The translations under genes and the position numbers were made by a program. From contig JARKRC010000005.1 of assembly GCA_029974595.1 (NCBI GenBank), positions 1 through 64,000 of the forward strand: a DNA stretch of 64,000 nt. The letters run 5' to 3'. The DNA is from Ereboglobus sp. Lineage in GTDB: Bacteria > Verrucomicrobiota > Verrucomicrobiia > Opitutales > Opitutaceae. Under the pieces are notes generated by a model. The model searched no databases, was not told the DNA's origin, and saw only the letters and a list, made by a program, of their open reading frames with translations. Position 1 is the stretch's first letter, and each line of letters begins with the position of its first letter. Shown here piece after piece: positions 50,747 through 58,464 of the stretch.

Positions 50747-51715
50747 ATGAACCAACCGCAGATCACCGCCGGGGTTTGGTCGGCCACGCCGACTCCATTC
50801 AATAATAATTGCCAGATTGACACCGTGTCGGTGGAAAAAATGGTTTTGCACCATCTCGACATGGGTGTGTCCGGGTTGATGCTTTGCGGAACATGCGGCG
50901 AGGGGGCGTGGTTGCGGGCGCGGGACCGTCGTGTGCTCGTGGAGGCAGCGGCAAAGGCCGCCGATGGGCGGTTGCGCGTGGCCGCGCAAGTGACCGACAA
51001 CTCCGCCGGGCGCGTGCTCGACAACATTGAGGAAGTTGCCGCAGCGGGGGCGGAAATCGCGGTTGTTGACGCGCCTTATTTTTTTATGAACGCGACCCCG
51101 GAGCGGAGATTCCATCACTACCGGGACATCATCCGCCGCAGTCCGCTGCCAATCGGATTGTATGACAGGGGCGCGGCCAATCCCAATTCAATACCCGGAG
51201 AATACCTGGCGGAGTTGCTCGCGGAGCCGAATGTGATCATGGTGAAGGACAGTTCGGGCAATCCGGAGCGCCGCGCGGCTTATGTCGAGGCGCGCAAGGC
51301 CAGACAGGGTTTGTTGCTGCTGAATGGAGACGAGTTCAAATGCGTTGATTATTTGCAGGCGGGCTACGACGGGTTGCTGCTTGGAGGCGGCGTCTTCAAC
51401 GCGCGCATCGCCTGGCAAATCGTCAACGCCGTGAGAGCGGGGAATATCGAGGAGGCCGATTTGCTGCAAAAACGAATGACCGATATCATGCTGCGTGTGT
51501 ATGGCGGGCCGAAGATTGAATGCTGGCTGACCGGTCTCAAGGAATTGCTTGTGCAGATGGGAGTTTTTGCCACCAACGCCAGCCTGCTCCAATATCCGCT
51601 TACGGACGAATGCCGCGCCCAAATCGCGGCGGCCGTGAGCGGCGCCGATGGAATGGGCTTCAAGGCTGATTTGCTGGGAGACTTTTCTCGGGAAGCGGCC
51701 CTGCCGGCAAAGTAA
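50747..51715 (+). CDS. DHDPS/N-acetylneuraminate-lyase family aldolase
   Basis: 322 residues forming the class I aldolase TIM barrel of this superfamily. Seen are the carboxylate-binding loop GTCGEG near 48-53, the catalytic Tyr near 139 (GLYDRG) and the Schiff-base Lys near 167 (IMVKDSSGN). The KDSSGN context is commoner in 2-keto-3-deoxy-sugar and related aldolases than in classical NanA, so the substrate is open. The nearby sialidase, NanM-like and MFS genes make a role in sialic acid cleavage plausible. First gene of a plus-strand trio with the two small cysteine proteins; 27 bases to the next start. Confidence 0.85.
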   Translation: MNQPQITAGVWSATPTPFNNNCQIDTVSVEKMVLHHLDMGVSGLMLCGTCGEGAWLRARDRRVLVEAAAKAADGRLRVAAQVTDNSAGRVLDNIEEVAAAGAEIAVVDAPYFFMNATPERRFHHYRDIIRRSPLPIGLYDRGAANPNSIPGEYLAELLAEPNVIMVKDSSGNPERRAAYVEARKARQGLLLLNGDEFKCVDYLQAGYDGLLLGGGVFNARIAWQIVNAVRAGNIEEADLLQKRMTDIMLRVYGGPKIECWLTGLKELLVQMGVFATNASLLQYPLTDECRAQIAAAVSGADGMGFKADLLGDFSREAALPAK

Positions 51716-51742
51716 TAATTGCGACAGCAGCTTGGATCCGCC

Positions 51743-52240
51743 ATGCAAGATCTGCCATATACTGACACCAAGCCCCAGGGGGCGCCGGATTTTTATTATG
51801 CGATTAATGCGACGTTTCGATTTATAATAAGCCGTATTGGCAGGGATGGGTGGATACGTTACTTGGAGGAGCTGGGGCACGGTTATTATGAACCGGTAAA
51901 TCGGATGTGGCGCGCCGGGGGGCTGCCGGCCGTGGCCGGATATTGGCGGGCGTTTTTCAAAGCGGAGCCGGGCGCGGAAGTCGCGGTGCATGAAGGGGCA
52001 GGACGGGTAGATATCCACGTGACGCGGTGCCCGGCAATCGCACATTTGCGCGCCGGTCATCGTGAAATTGTCAGGGAATATTGCCAGCATTGTTACCACT
52101 TGGGCAAGGCACGGGCGGAGGCTTTGGGATTAACGATGCGCTTGAGCGGTGGAAACGGAGAATGCCGCCATCTGTATGCGGTTCCATCTGAAACGACATT
52201 GCCGGAACAGGACATTAACGCCATAAGGGAGGTTACATAA
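51743..52240 (+). CDS. Small cysteine-motif protein 1, distantly like ATC hydrolases
   Basis: 165 residues from ATG 51743. Not firmly recognised. The C-terminal half has CP near residue 105, YCQHC some 20 residues on, and GNGECRH about 25 further. This spacing resembles the L-2-amino-thiazoline-4-carboxylate hydrolase-like family (PF14196 type), where conserved Cys and Asp lie in a small fold. No signal peptide. The next gene encodes a related protein with the same pattern and starts one base after this stop, so the two probably act together. Position after an aldolase suggests a role in handling its substrate or product. Confidence 0.6.
   Translation: MQDLPYTDTKPQGAPDFYYAINATFRFIISRIGRDGWIRYLEELGHGYYEPVNRMWRAGGLPAVAGYWRAFFKAEPGAEVAVHEGAGRVDIHVTRCPAIAHLRAGHREIVREYCQHCYHLGKARAEALGLTMRLSGGNGECRHLYAVPSETTLPEQDINAIREVT
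52228..52233 (+). promoter_or_regulatory. Strong ribosome binding site for the second cysteine protein
   Basis: GGGAGG lies 8 bases before the ATG at 52242 and inside the last codons of the preceding gene, which supports that start and separate efficient translation. Most genes in this window lack such a clear site. Confidence 0.7.
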
Positions 52241-52241
52241 T

Positions 52242-52829
52242 ATGATGGGATGTTATGATTTTTGCGCCCATTACGAATGGACATTCGCCTGGCTGGAGCG
52301 GATGGGCGGCCAGACGCTTTTGCGTGAATACTGGGATGCCTCGATCCATCGCGACAGCCAGCGGCATGCGCATGAGTTGATCGCGAAAGAAGGTTTTGAA
52401 GGCATGGCCAAATACTGGGGACACACACTCGCGGAAGAGTCGCCGGATGCAGGATATGCCGTTACCAGACTGCCCGGGGTGTTTCGGATTGATATGCACA
52501 ACTGTCCCTCCAAGGGCTTTTTATTGCGCAATGGCGTGCGACATCATAATGATTACTGCGATCATTGCATTGGATGGATAGGGCCGTTGATGAAAGAGAA
52601 TGGCTATGTGATAGACCATGAGCACAATCACGCCGGACAGTGCTGGTGGGAAATGCGTCATGCGCATGACGCATCTCATGCCACGCTTGGAGCGACGGCA
52701 AGCGGCCAGGACGTGCGGCTCCGCCCGGAATGGATGGGGCCGGACACGACGATTGACCGCTTCAACGGGGCAACCGGCCCGGAATTCAAGACGAGCGACC
52801 CGGAAATCGCGCTGCAAGCGCTTGATTGA
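52242..52829 (+). CDS. Small cysteine-motif protein 2, paralog of the preceding gene
   Basis: 195 residues from ATG 52242 (a second ATG follows at once). Related to the preceding protein in layout: an N-terminal helical part with aromatic residues, then IDMHNCPSKG near 88-97, YCDHCIGWIGP near 110 and GQCWWEMR about 28 later. The H-x-x-CP, YCxHC and late Cys positions match those of protein 1. A tail of about 55 residues without pattern follows (DVRLRPEWMGPDTTIDRF). Function not recognised; an ATC-hydrolase-like fold or a metal-binding site made by the Cys and His residues is a guess. End of the operon; a terminator follows. Confidence 0.6.
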   Translation: MMGCYDFCAHYEWTFAWLERMGGQTLLREYWDASIHRDSQRHAHELIAKEGFEGMAKYWGHTLAEESPDAGYAVTRLPGVFRIDMHNCPSKGFLLRNGVRHHNDYCDHCIGWIGPLMKENGYVIDHEHNHAGQCWWEMRHAHDASHATLGATASGQDVRLRPEWMGPDTTIDRFNGATGPEFKTSDPEIALQALD

Positions 52830-52840
52830 ATTGTCGTGAA

Positions 52841-52889
52841 CCCGCGGAATGTCTGCGCGTGGCTGGCGATGCGCGACGCGGGCGTTTTT
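52841..52889 (+). terminator. Terminator between the small-protein operon and the regulator
   Basis: CCCGCG (52841) pairs with CGCGGG (52877-52882), enclosing a smaller GCGCG/CGCG stem, and TTTTT follows two bases later. It lies between two convergent genes and touches the regulator's stop codon. Confidence 0.6.
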
Positions 52890-53996
52890 CTATGCGGGAG
52901 GCAGGCTGACCGTGCCCCCCTCGAAGTAATCGGGAAATATGAGCTGCGGCTCACGGGACAGCCCGCCCTGGCTGATAAGTTTTACAATAAACCGCGAAAG
53001 ACGGCGTTCAAACATGTCGGATTTGAATTGATAGTGCGCGATTGCCGGCTCCACAAAGCTGAATCGCAAGTCCTGGTCGCGCGCGATGAGCGACACTTTT
53101 TCAGGCACAGAGAGCCCGTGTTTCAGGAGGTAGATGATCACGGCAAACACATGCCAGGGCTTCGCGACGATCAACGCGGAGGGTGGGCGGTCGGAATTGA
53201 ACAGGGCGTCAAGTCTGGTCGTGATGTTGCGCGCGGTGCCTGTATGCCGGACAACAACCGGGTTTAATTCACCGGCGCCGTGGTGCGGCTTGAATGCTTC
53301 ATGAAACCCCTGCTCGCTGGCAAGTTCGCCGGCGATCCCGGAGTTCGGGAGCACCAGTGCGATATGCGTGTGTTTTTTCCGCAGCAGCACGCCGGCCGCG
53401 TGGCGGCAGACGGAACGATAATCGACGTCAAACGAGGGCAGGTTGACAGATGGATGGCAGGAGCCGAGCACCAGCGAGGGAATGGCATGCCTGGCAAACC
53501 ATTGCTGAATTTCCTTGTTCACCGAAACGAGCACGCAACACAGCACGTTGTTCTGCCGCAGAAACGTCTCGATGCTTCGGAGTTTTGCCGGGGCGCTGTG
53601 ATGCTGGCACACCAATGAAACCGTGCTGAAACCCTGCTCGACAAGATACTCGCGCATCCGGCTGATGCCGCGAAGGGAGACCGGGGGCATGGTCGAAATG
53701 GGTTCGTGGCTGATCAGGCCCACGACGCGGGTCTTGAAGTTTCGCGGCGGCTTGGACGCTTTCGACAGGCGGCTTCGCCGTCCGCGTTTTATATCGAGCA
53801 GCCCTTCTTTGCCGAGTTGATGCAAGGCCGTGCGAATGGTGGGGCGGCTCACCTGCAACATGTCACACAGACTCCGCTCGCTGGGCAGGTAATCCTGCCA
53901 CTCGCCGGTTTCCATGCGCTTGCGAATGTATGCGAAAACCTGGGAGGTGAGCGAAATGCGTTTTGGGATGTCGGTGGTTTTGAATTCGCCGGGCAT
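52890..53996 (-). CDS. GntR/LacI hybrid transcriptional regulator of the sialidase region
   Basis: 368 residues. Winged helix at about 12-80 (VFAYIRKRMETGEWQDYLPS, LCDMLQVSRPTIRTALHQLG). A LacI-type sensor follows, less conserved than usual (VVGLISHEPISTMPPVSLRG, LVSVNKEIQQWFARHAIPSL, HAAGVLLRKKHTHIALVLPN). The layout is as for the regulator at the start of the window. It stands last in the minus-strand series after the NanM-like gene, separated by 88 bases, and faces the aldolase operon tail to tail. It likely controls one or both of these; no operator could be matched. Confidence 0.85.
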   Translation of the reverse strand: MPGEFKTTDIPKRISLTSQVFAYIRKRMETGEWQDYLPSERSLCDMLQVSRPTIRTALHQLGKEGLLDIKRGRRSRLSKASKPPRNFKTRVVGLISHEPISTMPPVSLRGISRMREYLVEQGFSTVSLVCQHHSAPAKLRSIETFLRQNNVLCCVLVSVNKEIQQWFARHAIPSLVLGSCHPSVNLPSFDVDYRSVCRHAAGVLLRKKHTHIALVLPNSGIAGELASEQGFHEAFKPHHGAGELNPVVVRHTGTARNITTRLDALFNSDRPPSALIVAKPWHVFAVIIYLLKHGLSVPEKVSLIARDQDLRFSFVEPAIAHYQFKSDMFERRLSRFIVKLISQGGLSREPQLIFPDYFEGGTVSLPPA

Positions 53997-54084
53997 GAAT
54001 AATCAATGGAGTCGTTTTTTCGCTGTTCCAAGTGGGAAACAGGGTGCGGCGAGGGGTGGAGTAAAGTCCATTGCCATCCGATGC

Positions 54085-55194
54085 TCATCTGGCTTCCGCA
54101 TCCTGAACGCGCACGGACCAGACTTCGGGCGACCTGACGCCGGAGCTCCGCTCGCCCGAGGGCAGCACCCACGCGCCCTGCCACACGGTTGTGTTCACAC
54201 ACACGCGGGCCACGGGAGTCTGTCCGCCAGCGCGCCAGGCATTCAGTTTTGACGAGTAAATCTGGATGCGCCTCGGAACCTGATGGAAATCCTGCGGCCT
54301 GCCTCCTCCCTGTCCATCAACGCCGCCAAAAACAAGCACGTCGCCATTGCGCGAAACGGGCGCGGGCGAGGCTGCCGCCACGGCGGGATGCGGCAAGTCG
54401 GGCAATCTTGTCCAGCCTGCCGTCGGGGAATATTTATAGGCATCCGACAAGTATATTGGTTTGGACGCTCCCTCTTCGGCTGGCGCGCGACCCAATCCGG
54501 TGAAAAGATAAAAATCATTTTGATGCGCAGCCGCGACCGCTTGCGAGCGTCCCGGTCCCGGCCAGGGCTCCAGCGTTTTCCAGCCCGCAGCAATATCATT
54601 CAAATCCAACGCATAAAACTCGCGGAGCGGATCTGCCGCCCCGCCGCAGGCAATGCCTCCGGCCACATATATAATATTCCCGACCCGGGCCCCCGCCGCC
54701 ATGGCGACCGGCTTGGGAAGGGAGGGATACGGCTCAATCACCACATTGCCGCCCTCAAGCCGAAGCAGGAAAACCGATTCGTAATGACGCGTTTCGTCAC
54801 TGCCTCCGATGCACAAAACGCCCTGCTCGATGGATACGGAGACCCCGTATGCCAGCGGCCCGGGCAGCCGTCCCGCGAGTCTCCATTGTTCCGCATTCGG
54901 CTCCAGCACGAAAACGCGGTCATCCCATCGCTTCTTTCCGCCCTCCCATAATTGCCTGTCAGGGAAATTTGCCCCGCCGGCCACAATCAACGCCTCCCCG
55001 GCTGTTCCGACAAAGGATGACGCAAAGCCACAGGGATCGGGGAGCGGCGGCAACTGCCGCCAGTCCAACAAAGGGATGGGTGAGGCATTCATGAGCGCAG
55101 AAATTGTCATGGCATTTATTACACAAAGGAGGAGCAGGAATTTTTTATATAATGGCATCGTGCGAATCGGCCGCTTATAATATAAAATCGTCAT
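54085..55194 (-). CDS. nanM: Kelch-type cyclically permuted mutarotase (NanM-like)
   Basis: 369 residues. The ATG at 55194 directly follows the permease stop and has AAAGG six bases before it, so it is preferred; an ATG at 55158 is an alternative. Both precede a hydrophobic signal segment (KKFLLLLCVINAMTISAL). Kelch repeats form a six-bladed propeller: FASSFVGTAGEALIVAGGAN, GVSVSIEQGVLCIGGS, GARVGNIIYVAGG, AVAAAHQNDFYLFTGL and VSRNGDVLVFGGVDG. FPDRQLWEGGKKRWDD is typical of the permuted mutarotases associated with sialic acid use, which speed conversion of alpha- to beta-N-acetylneuraminate in the periplasm. Translation is coupled to the MFS gene. Confidence 0.87.
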   Translation of the reverse strand: MTILYYKRPIRTMPLYKKFLLLLCVINAMTISALMNASPIPLLDWRQLPPLPDPCGFASSFVGTAGEALIVAGGANFPDRQLWEGGKKRWDDRVFVLEPNAEQWRLAGRLPGPLAYGVSVSIEQGVLCIGGSDETRHYESVFLLRLEGGNVVIEPYPSLPKPVAMAAGARVGNIIYVAGGIACGGAADPLREFYALDLNDIAAGWKTLEPWPGPGRSQAVAAAHQNDFYLFTGLGRAPAEEGASKPIYLSDAYKYSPTAGWTRLPDLPHPAVAAASPAPVSRNGDVLVFGGVDGQGGGRPQDFHQVPRRIQIYSSKLNAWRAGGQTPVARVCVNTTVWQGAWVLPSGERSSGVRSPEVWSVRVQDAEAR

Positions 55195-56421
55195 CTATTG
55201 CCTTTGGGCCGCCGGTTTGAGAAACGCCAGAATCAAAAATGACAAAAAGCAACAGGCTCCGCCTATCTGGAAAACCAGCGACACGCTCACATTTGCGTCG
55301 CGCAGGAAGCCGCCCAGCAGGTTGGCCAGCCCGCCCACGGTGCATGCGCTGAGGTTCAGGATGCCGTAGCCTGTCGCCCGGTAGCGTTTGTCCACAATCA
55401 AGGTGAGGATTGGCATCATATTCGCGTCGGTGAAAGCCTTGGTCAGGCCGAAAAATACAATTCCCGCTAGCGCGACCCAAAGCGCATTGGCCAGCGAAGT
55501 GATTATTATGCAAGGCGCGGCGACGATCAGGCCGATCATCACGACAAATAGGGGGCCGCGCGGGTGGCTGCGGCTCCAGCGATCCGCCCATGCGCCGCCG
55601 ATCAACACTCCTGCCAATGACGCCACTTGGAGGTATGCTGTGGCCGACATTCCGGCTTCGCTCTGGCTGAGATGGAATTGTTCCTTCAAGTAAGTGGGCA
55701 TCCATCCCACCACCGACCACACGCAAACGGCCAGCGATCCCCAATAGGCCAGCGTCATCAGGAATGCCTTGTTTCCCAGCAAAATCCGCAACCCATCCAG
55801 CAGCCGGACGCGAGGCTCCCCGGTTTCTGCCGAGGCGGTTCGCGCTCCGGGGCGGTCGCGCAGAAAAAACATTAACACCAAGGCGACGGCGATGCCGATA
55901 ATGCCAAAGAATTTGAAAGCGTAGCTCCAGTCATGATGCTCCGCCATCATGCCGCCGAGCCCGCCCATCGCACTGCCCACCATCAATCCGGTCATGTGGA
56001 TGCCGTTGGCGATGGAGCGCGTTGTCGTGCGGTGATAATCCGAGATCAGCGCCAGCGCCGCCGGTATGTAACATGCCTCGCTTATGCCCATCAATGCGCG
56101 GGTTGCCAGGAGCTGTTCGTAGGTTTTCGAATATGCGGTGAGCCATGTGACAATCGACCACACCATGAAACTCACCACGATCACCATGCTCCGGTTCAGC
56201 CTGTCCGCAAGATAGCCGGCCAGCGGGCTGAACGCCGCGTAAACCCACAGAAACAATGTCGTGAGCAGGCCGAATTGCACATCACTCATGGGAATCGCCT
56301 CCACCAATGAACTGCGCATGGTCATGATCATCATGCGATCAATATAGTTCAGGCATCCCACGAGCCAGAGCAGGCCGACCATCAGCCATGCCCTGCCGCG
56401 ATATTCTGTTTCGGGTTTCAT
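55195..56421 (-). CDS. MFS permease, probably for sialic acid or a related acid sugar
   Basis: 408 residues from ATG 56421. About 12 membrane segments, with ACS/phthalate-permease-like marks: NYIDRMMIMTMRSSL in helix 1, FLWVYAAFSPLAGYLADRLN in the 2-3 region, GISEACYIPAALALISDYHR, and GPLFVVMIGLIV in the second half. Members of this branch import organic and sugar acids with protons. Between the sialidase and the mutarotase gene, N-acetylneuraminate is the likely cargo, but this is by context. 79 bases separate it from the sialidase. Confidence 0.87.
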   Translation of the reverse strand: MKPETEYRGRAWLMVGLLWLVGCLNYIDRMMIMTMRSSLVEAIPMSDVQFGLLTTLFLWVYAAFSPLAGYLADRLNRSMVIVVSFMVWSIVTWLTAYSKTYEQLLATRALMGISEACYIPAALALISDYHRTTTRSIANGIHMTGLMVGSAMGGLGGMMAEHHDWSYAFKFFGIIGIAVALVLMFFLRDRPGARTASAETGEPRVRLLDGLRILLGNKAFLMTLAYWGSLAVCVWSVVGWMPTYLKEQFHLSQSEAGMSATAYLQVASLAGVLIGGAWADRWSRSHPRGPLFVVMIGLIVAAPCIIITSLANALWVALAGIVFFGLTKAFTDANMMPILTLIVDKRYRATGYGILNLSACTVGGLANLLGGFLRDANVSVSLVFQIGGACCFLSFLILAFLKPAAQRQ

Positions 56422-56500
56422 TATATTACTGCTGTTTGAAAAAGAGAGCGCCGGCAACGTGCCGGAATACGGCGAAGCGGTTTCTCCTTATTGCCCGGTG

Positions 56501-58429
56501 CTACTTGGCATTTTTCGGCGGCGTTTCCGGCGGCGCGGTCATGATCCATTCGAGCGGGAAGCGCGCAAATGTCAGTGTTGAATAAAGGTAAGTGTCACCG
56601 GTTTCGTAGAGGATGCCGATGCTGCCGTCCTTGAGCACGGTCATGCACGAGTAAGCGCTCGGGCGCGGGTCGATCCGTCGTCCGGCGTTCCACGTCCGCC
56701 CGCCGTCGGTGCTGGCGCGCACGGTCATGTTGCGGCGCTGGTTGGGCATGGCGGGGTTTGAGAAGAGCAGCGCGCCTGACGGATGCGAGATGAGGCTGGC
56801 CTGGCAGCGCGGGTCGGGCAGGTCGAGCCACGGTTCGCCCCATTTGCCGTTGGCGAGGTCGCCGCTCCATTCGTAGCGCGCCCAGATGCGCTGGCCCTTG
56901 ACTCGCGTTTGCGGGCGCAATGAGAGCAGCAGCGAACCGTCGTCGAGTTGGGCGACTTGCGATTCGCCGGTCCATGCGAAGTCGGGCGACACGGCGATGG
57001 AGGAAGGTTTCCATGTCACGCCGCCGTGGGAGCTCCAGATGAAAAAGGAGCAGATGCGGTTGTTTTCATCCCAGCATTGCGCCGGAAAAACCAGCGTGCC
57101 GTCGCGCAACTGGATGCCCTTGCCGGGGCCCGCGAAACAATTGGCCCAGACGGGATTTTTCACTTGCGGCGTGATGTCGATCGGCGCGGACCATGTCAGG
57201 CCGTCGTCGGTGCTTTTGGTGAGGACCAATTGCACGGTTTTGTCAGGCGAAACGACATTGCCGACCCACGAACGGGTGCCGGGGGACCACATGGCGATGA
57301 CAAAAATCGCGCCGGTCTTTTCGTCAACGAGAACGGCGGGGTCGCCGACGCCGTTGCCATTTTTACCGGGAGCGTCGACGGGGAAATCAATGATGCGCGT
57401 CATCGGGCCCCATGTCGCGCCGTTGTCGGTGCTGCGCATCATGCCCACGTCGATGTCGCCGGGCAGGTCGGCGCTCCTGGCGTTGCGCGCATCGAAGACG
57501 GCGACGAGCGTGCCCTTGGGCGTGGTGGCGAGGCCGGGGATGCGGTAGGTGTGCACGCCGTCATCGCGCTGCTTGCGCACAACCGAGCGAAACATTCCGG
57601 GCGGATCGGGCTGTATGACCTCGGCGATTTGCTCCTTCGCGTCAATCGGCTCGCCCCAACGGTCGCGGAGCACGCCGGCGATTTTTGCAAACTCCTGTTC
57701 GCCGACGGCGCGGGAAATGACCAGCATCTCGGCCACGTCGCCCTTGAGTCCGTGCATGACGCCGTGTCCTCCGGTTGCGCCGATGCACAGGCCGCCTTGC
57801 GGAGGGCCGGCAAACGCCTTCGCCGTGGCGGAGCGCAGGCCATTGGCGTCAATAATCATGTGGCGGACGGTGAGGGCGCGGGTGGCGTCGCGGTGGAATA
57901 CAAATGCATGCGCCTGCCAGATGCCGGCGGTGGCGTCGAGCGTGGGACGGTCGGCTTTGTTTGCGTTGGAGATGGGCCGTGGCTGCGCGCCGGCCTGCCA
58001 TGAGCCGCCGCGGATTTGCGCGCGTGCGAGTCCGTTTTGCGTGGAGCCGTCGAAGAGGAATCCGCTGCCGGTGTCCGCGAGGCGCACGTAGGCGATGATG
58101 GTGCGATTGCCCCCGAGCCTGCCCCATGCCGCCGGCGTGGCGATGGCCCACATCTTGGATTTTCCGTCGAAGCGCGCGACAGTGGTGACGCCGCGCGGTG
58201 TCTCCACGCGCACCGCCCTGGGGTTGCCGACGGAACTGGTGATGTGGCGGCGATCGGCGTTGTCGTTTTTCCATCCGACAATCGTGGGGCCGTCCAGTTG
58301 GAGTCCCCTGTCGGCGCGATACCATGCGTAAATGGTGTCATCGCCGCCGGCCTGCGCCGTGGCGTTTGGGAGTGAAAGGGCGCCGGCGAATATAATCGCG
58401 AGCAGGATGCGTGCTGTTATTATTCTCAT
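56501..58429 (-). CDS. Secreted sialidase (GH33) with N-terminal LamG-type domain
   Basis: 642 residues from ATG 58429, with signal peptide (ARILLAIIFAGALSLPNATA). A lectin-like sandwich at about 25-250 precedes the six-bladed sialidase propeller. YRIP near 295-298 holds the first triad Arg. Asp boxes are STDNGATW, STDDGLTW, SSHGGVTW (degenerate) and STDGGRTW. The Glu base is probably in TGESQVAQLDDGS, and the Tyr/Glu pair near ILYETGDTYLYS. It would release terminal sialic acids from host or dietary glycans outside or in the periplasm. It follows the TonB receptor gene by 35 bases and precedes the MFS gene. Confidence 0.9.
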   Translation of the reverse strand: MRIITARILLAIIFAGALSLPNATAQAGGDDTIYAWYRADRGLQLDGPTIVGWKNDNADRRHITSSVGNPRAVRVETPRGVTTVARFDGKSKMWAIATPAAWGRLGGNRTIIAYVRLADTGSGFLFDGSTQNGLARAQIRGGSWQAGAQPRPISNANKADRPTLDATAGIWQAHAFVFHRDATRALTVRHMIIDANGLRSATAKAFAGPPQGGLCIGATGGHGVMHGLKGDVAEMLVISRAVGEQEFAKIAGVLRDRWGEPIDAKEQIAEVIQPDPPGMFRSVVRKQRDDGVHTYRIPGLATTPKGTLVAVFDARNARSADLPGDIDVGMMRSTDNGATWGPMTRIIDFPVDAPGKNGNGVGDPAVLVDEKTGAIFVIAMWSPGTRSWVGNVVSPDKTVQLVLTKSTDDGLTWSAPIDITPQVKNPVWANCFAGPGKGIQLRDGTLVFPAQCWDENNRICSFFIWSSHGGVTWKPSSIAVSPDFAWTGESQVAQLDDGSLLLSLRPQTRVKGQRIWARYEWSGDLANGKWGEPWLDLPDPRCQASLISHPSGALLFSNPAMPNQRRNMTVRASTDGGRTWNAGRRIDPRPSAYSCMTVLKDGSIGILYETGDTYLYSTLTFARFPLEWIMTAPPETPPKNAK

Positions 58430-58464
58430 GGTGAAAAAGTGAATGCTAAGGATTTGTATCCGGG

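Noticed and set aside
50747-51715. Naming the aldolase NanA
   Set aside because: The Schiff-base context KDSSGN and the loop GTCGEG do not single out N-acetylneuraminate lyase within the superfamily; only the neighbourhood suggests it.
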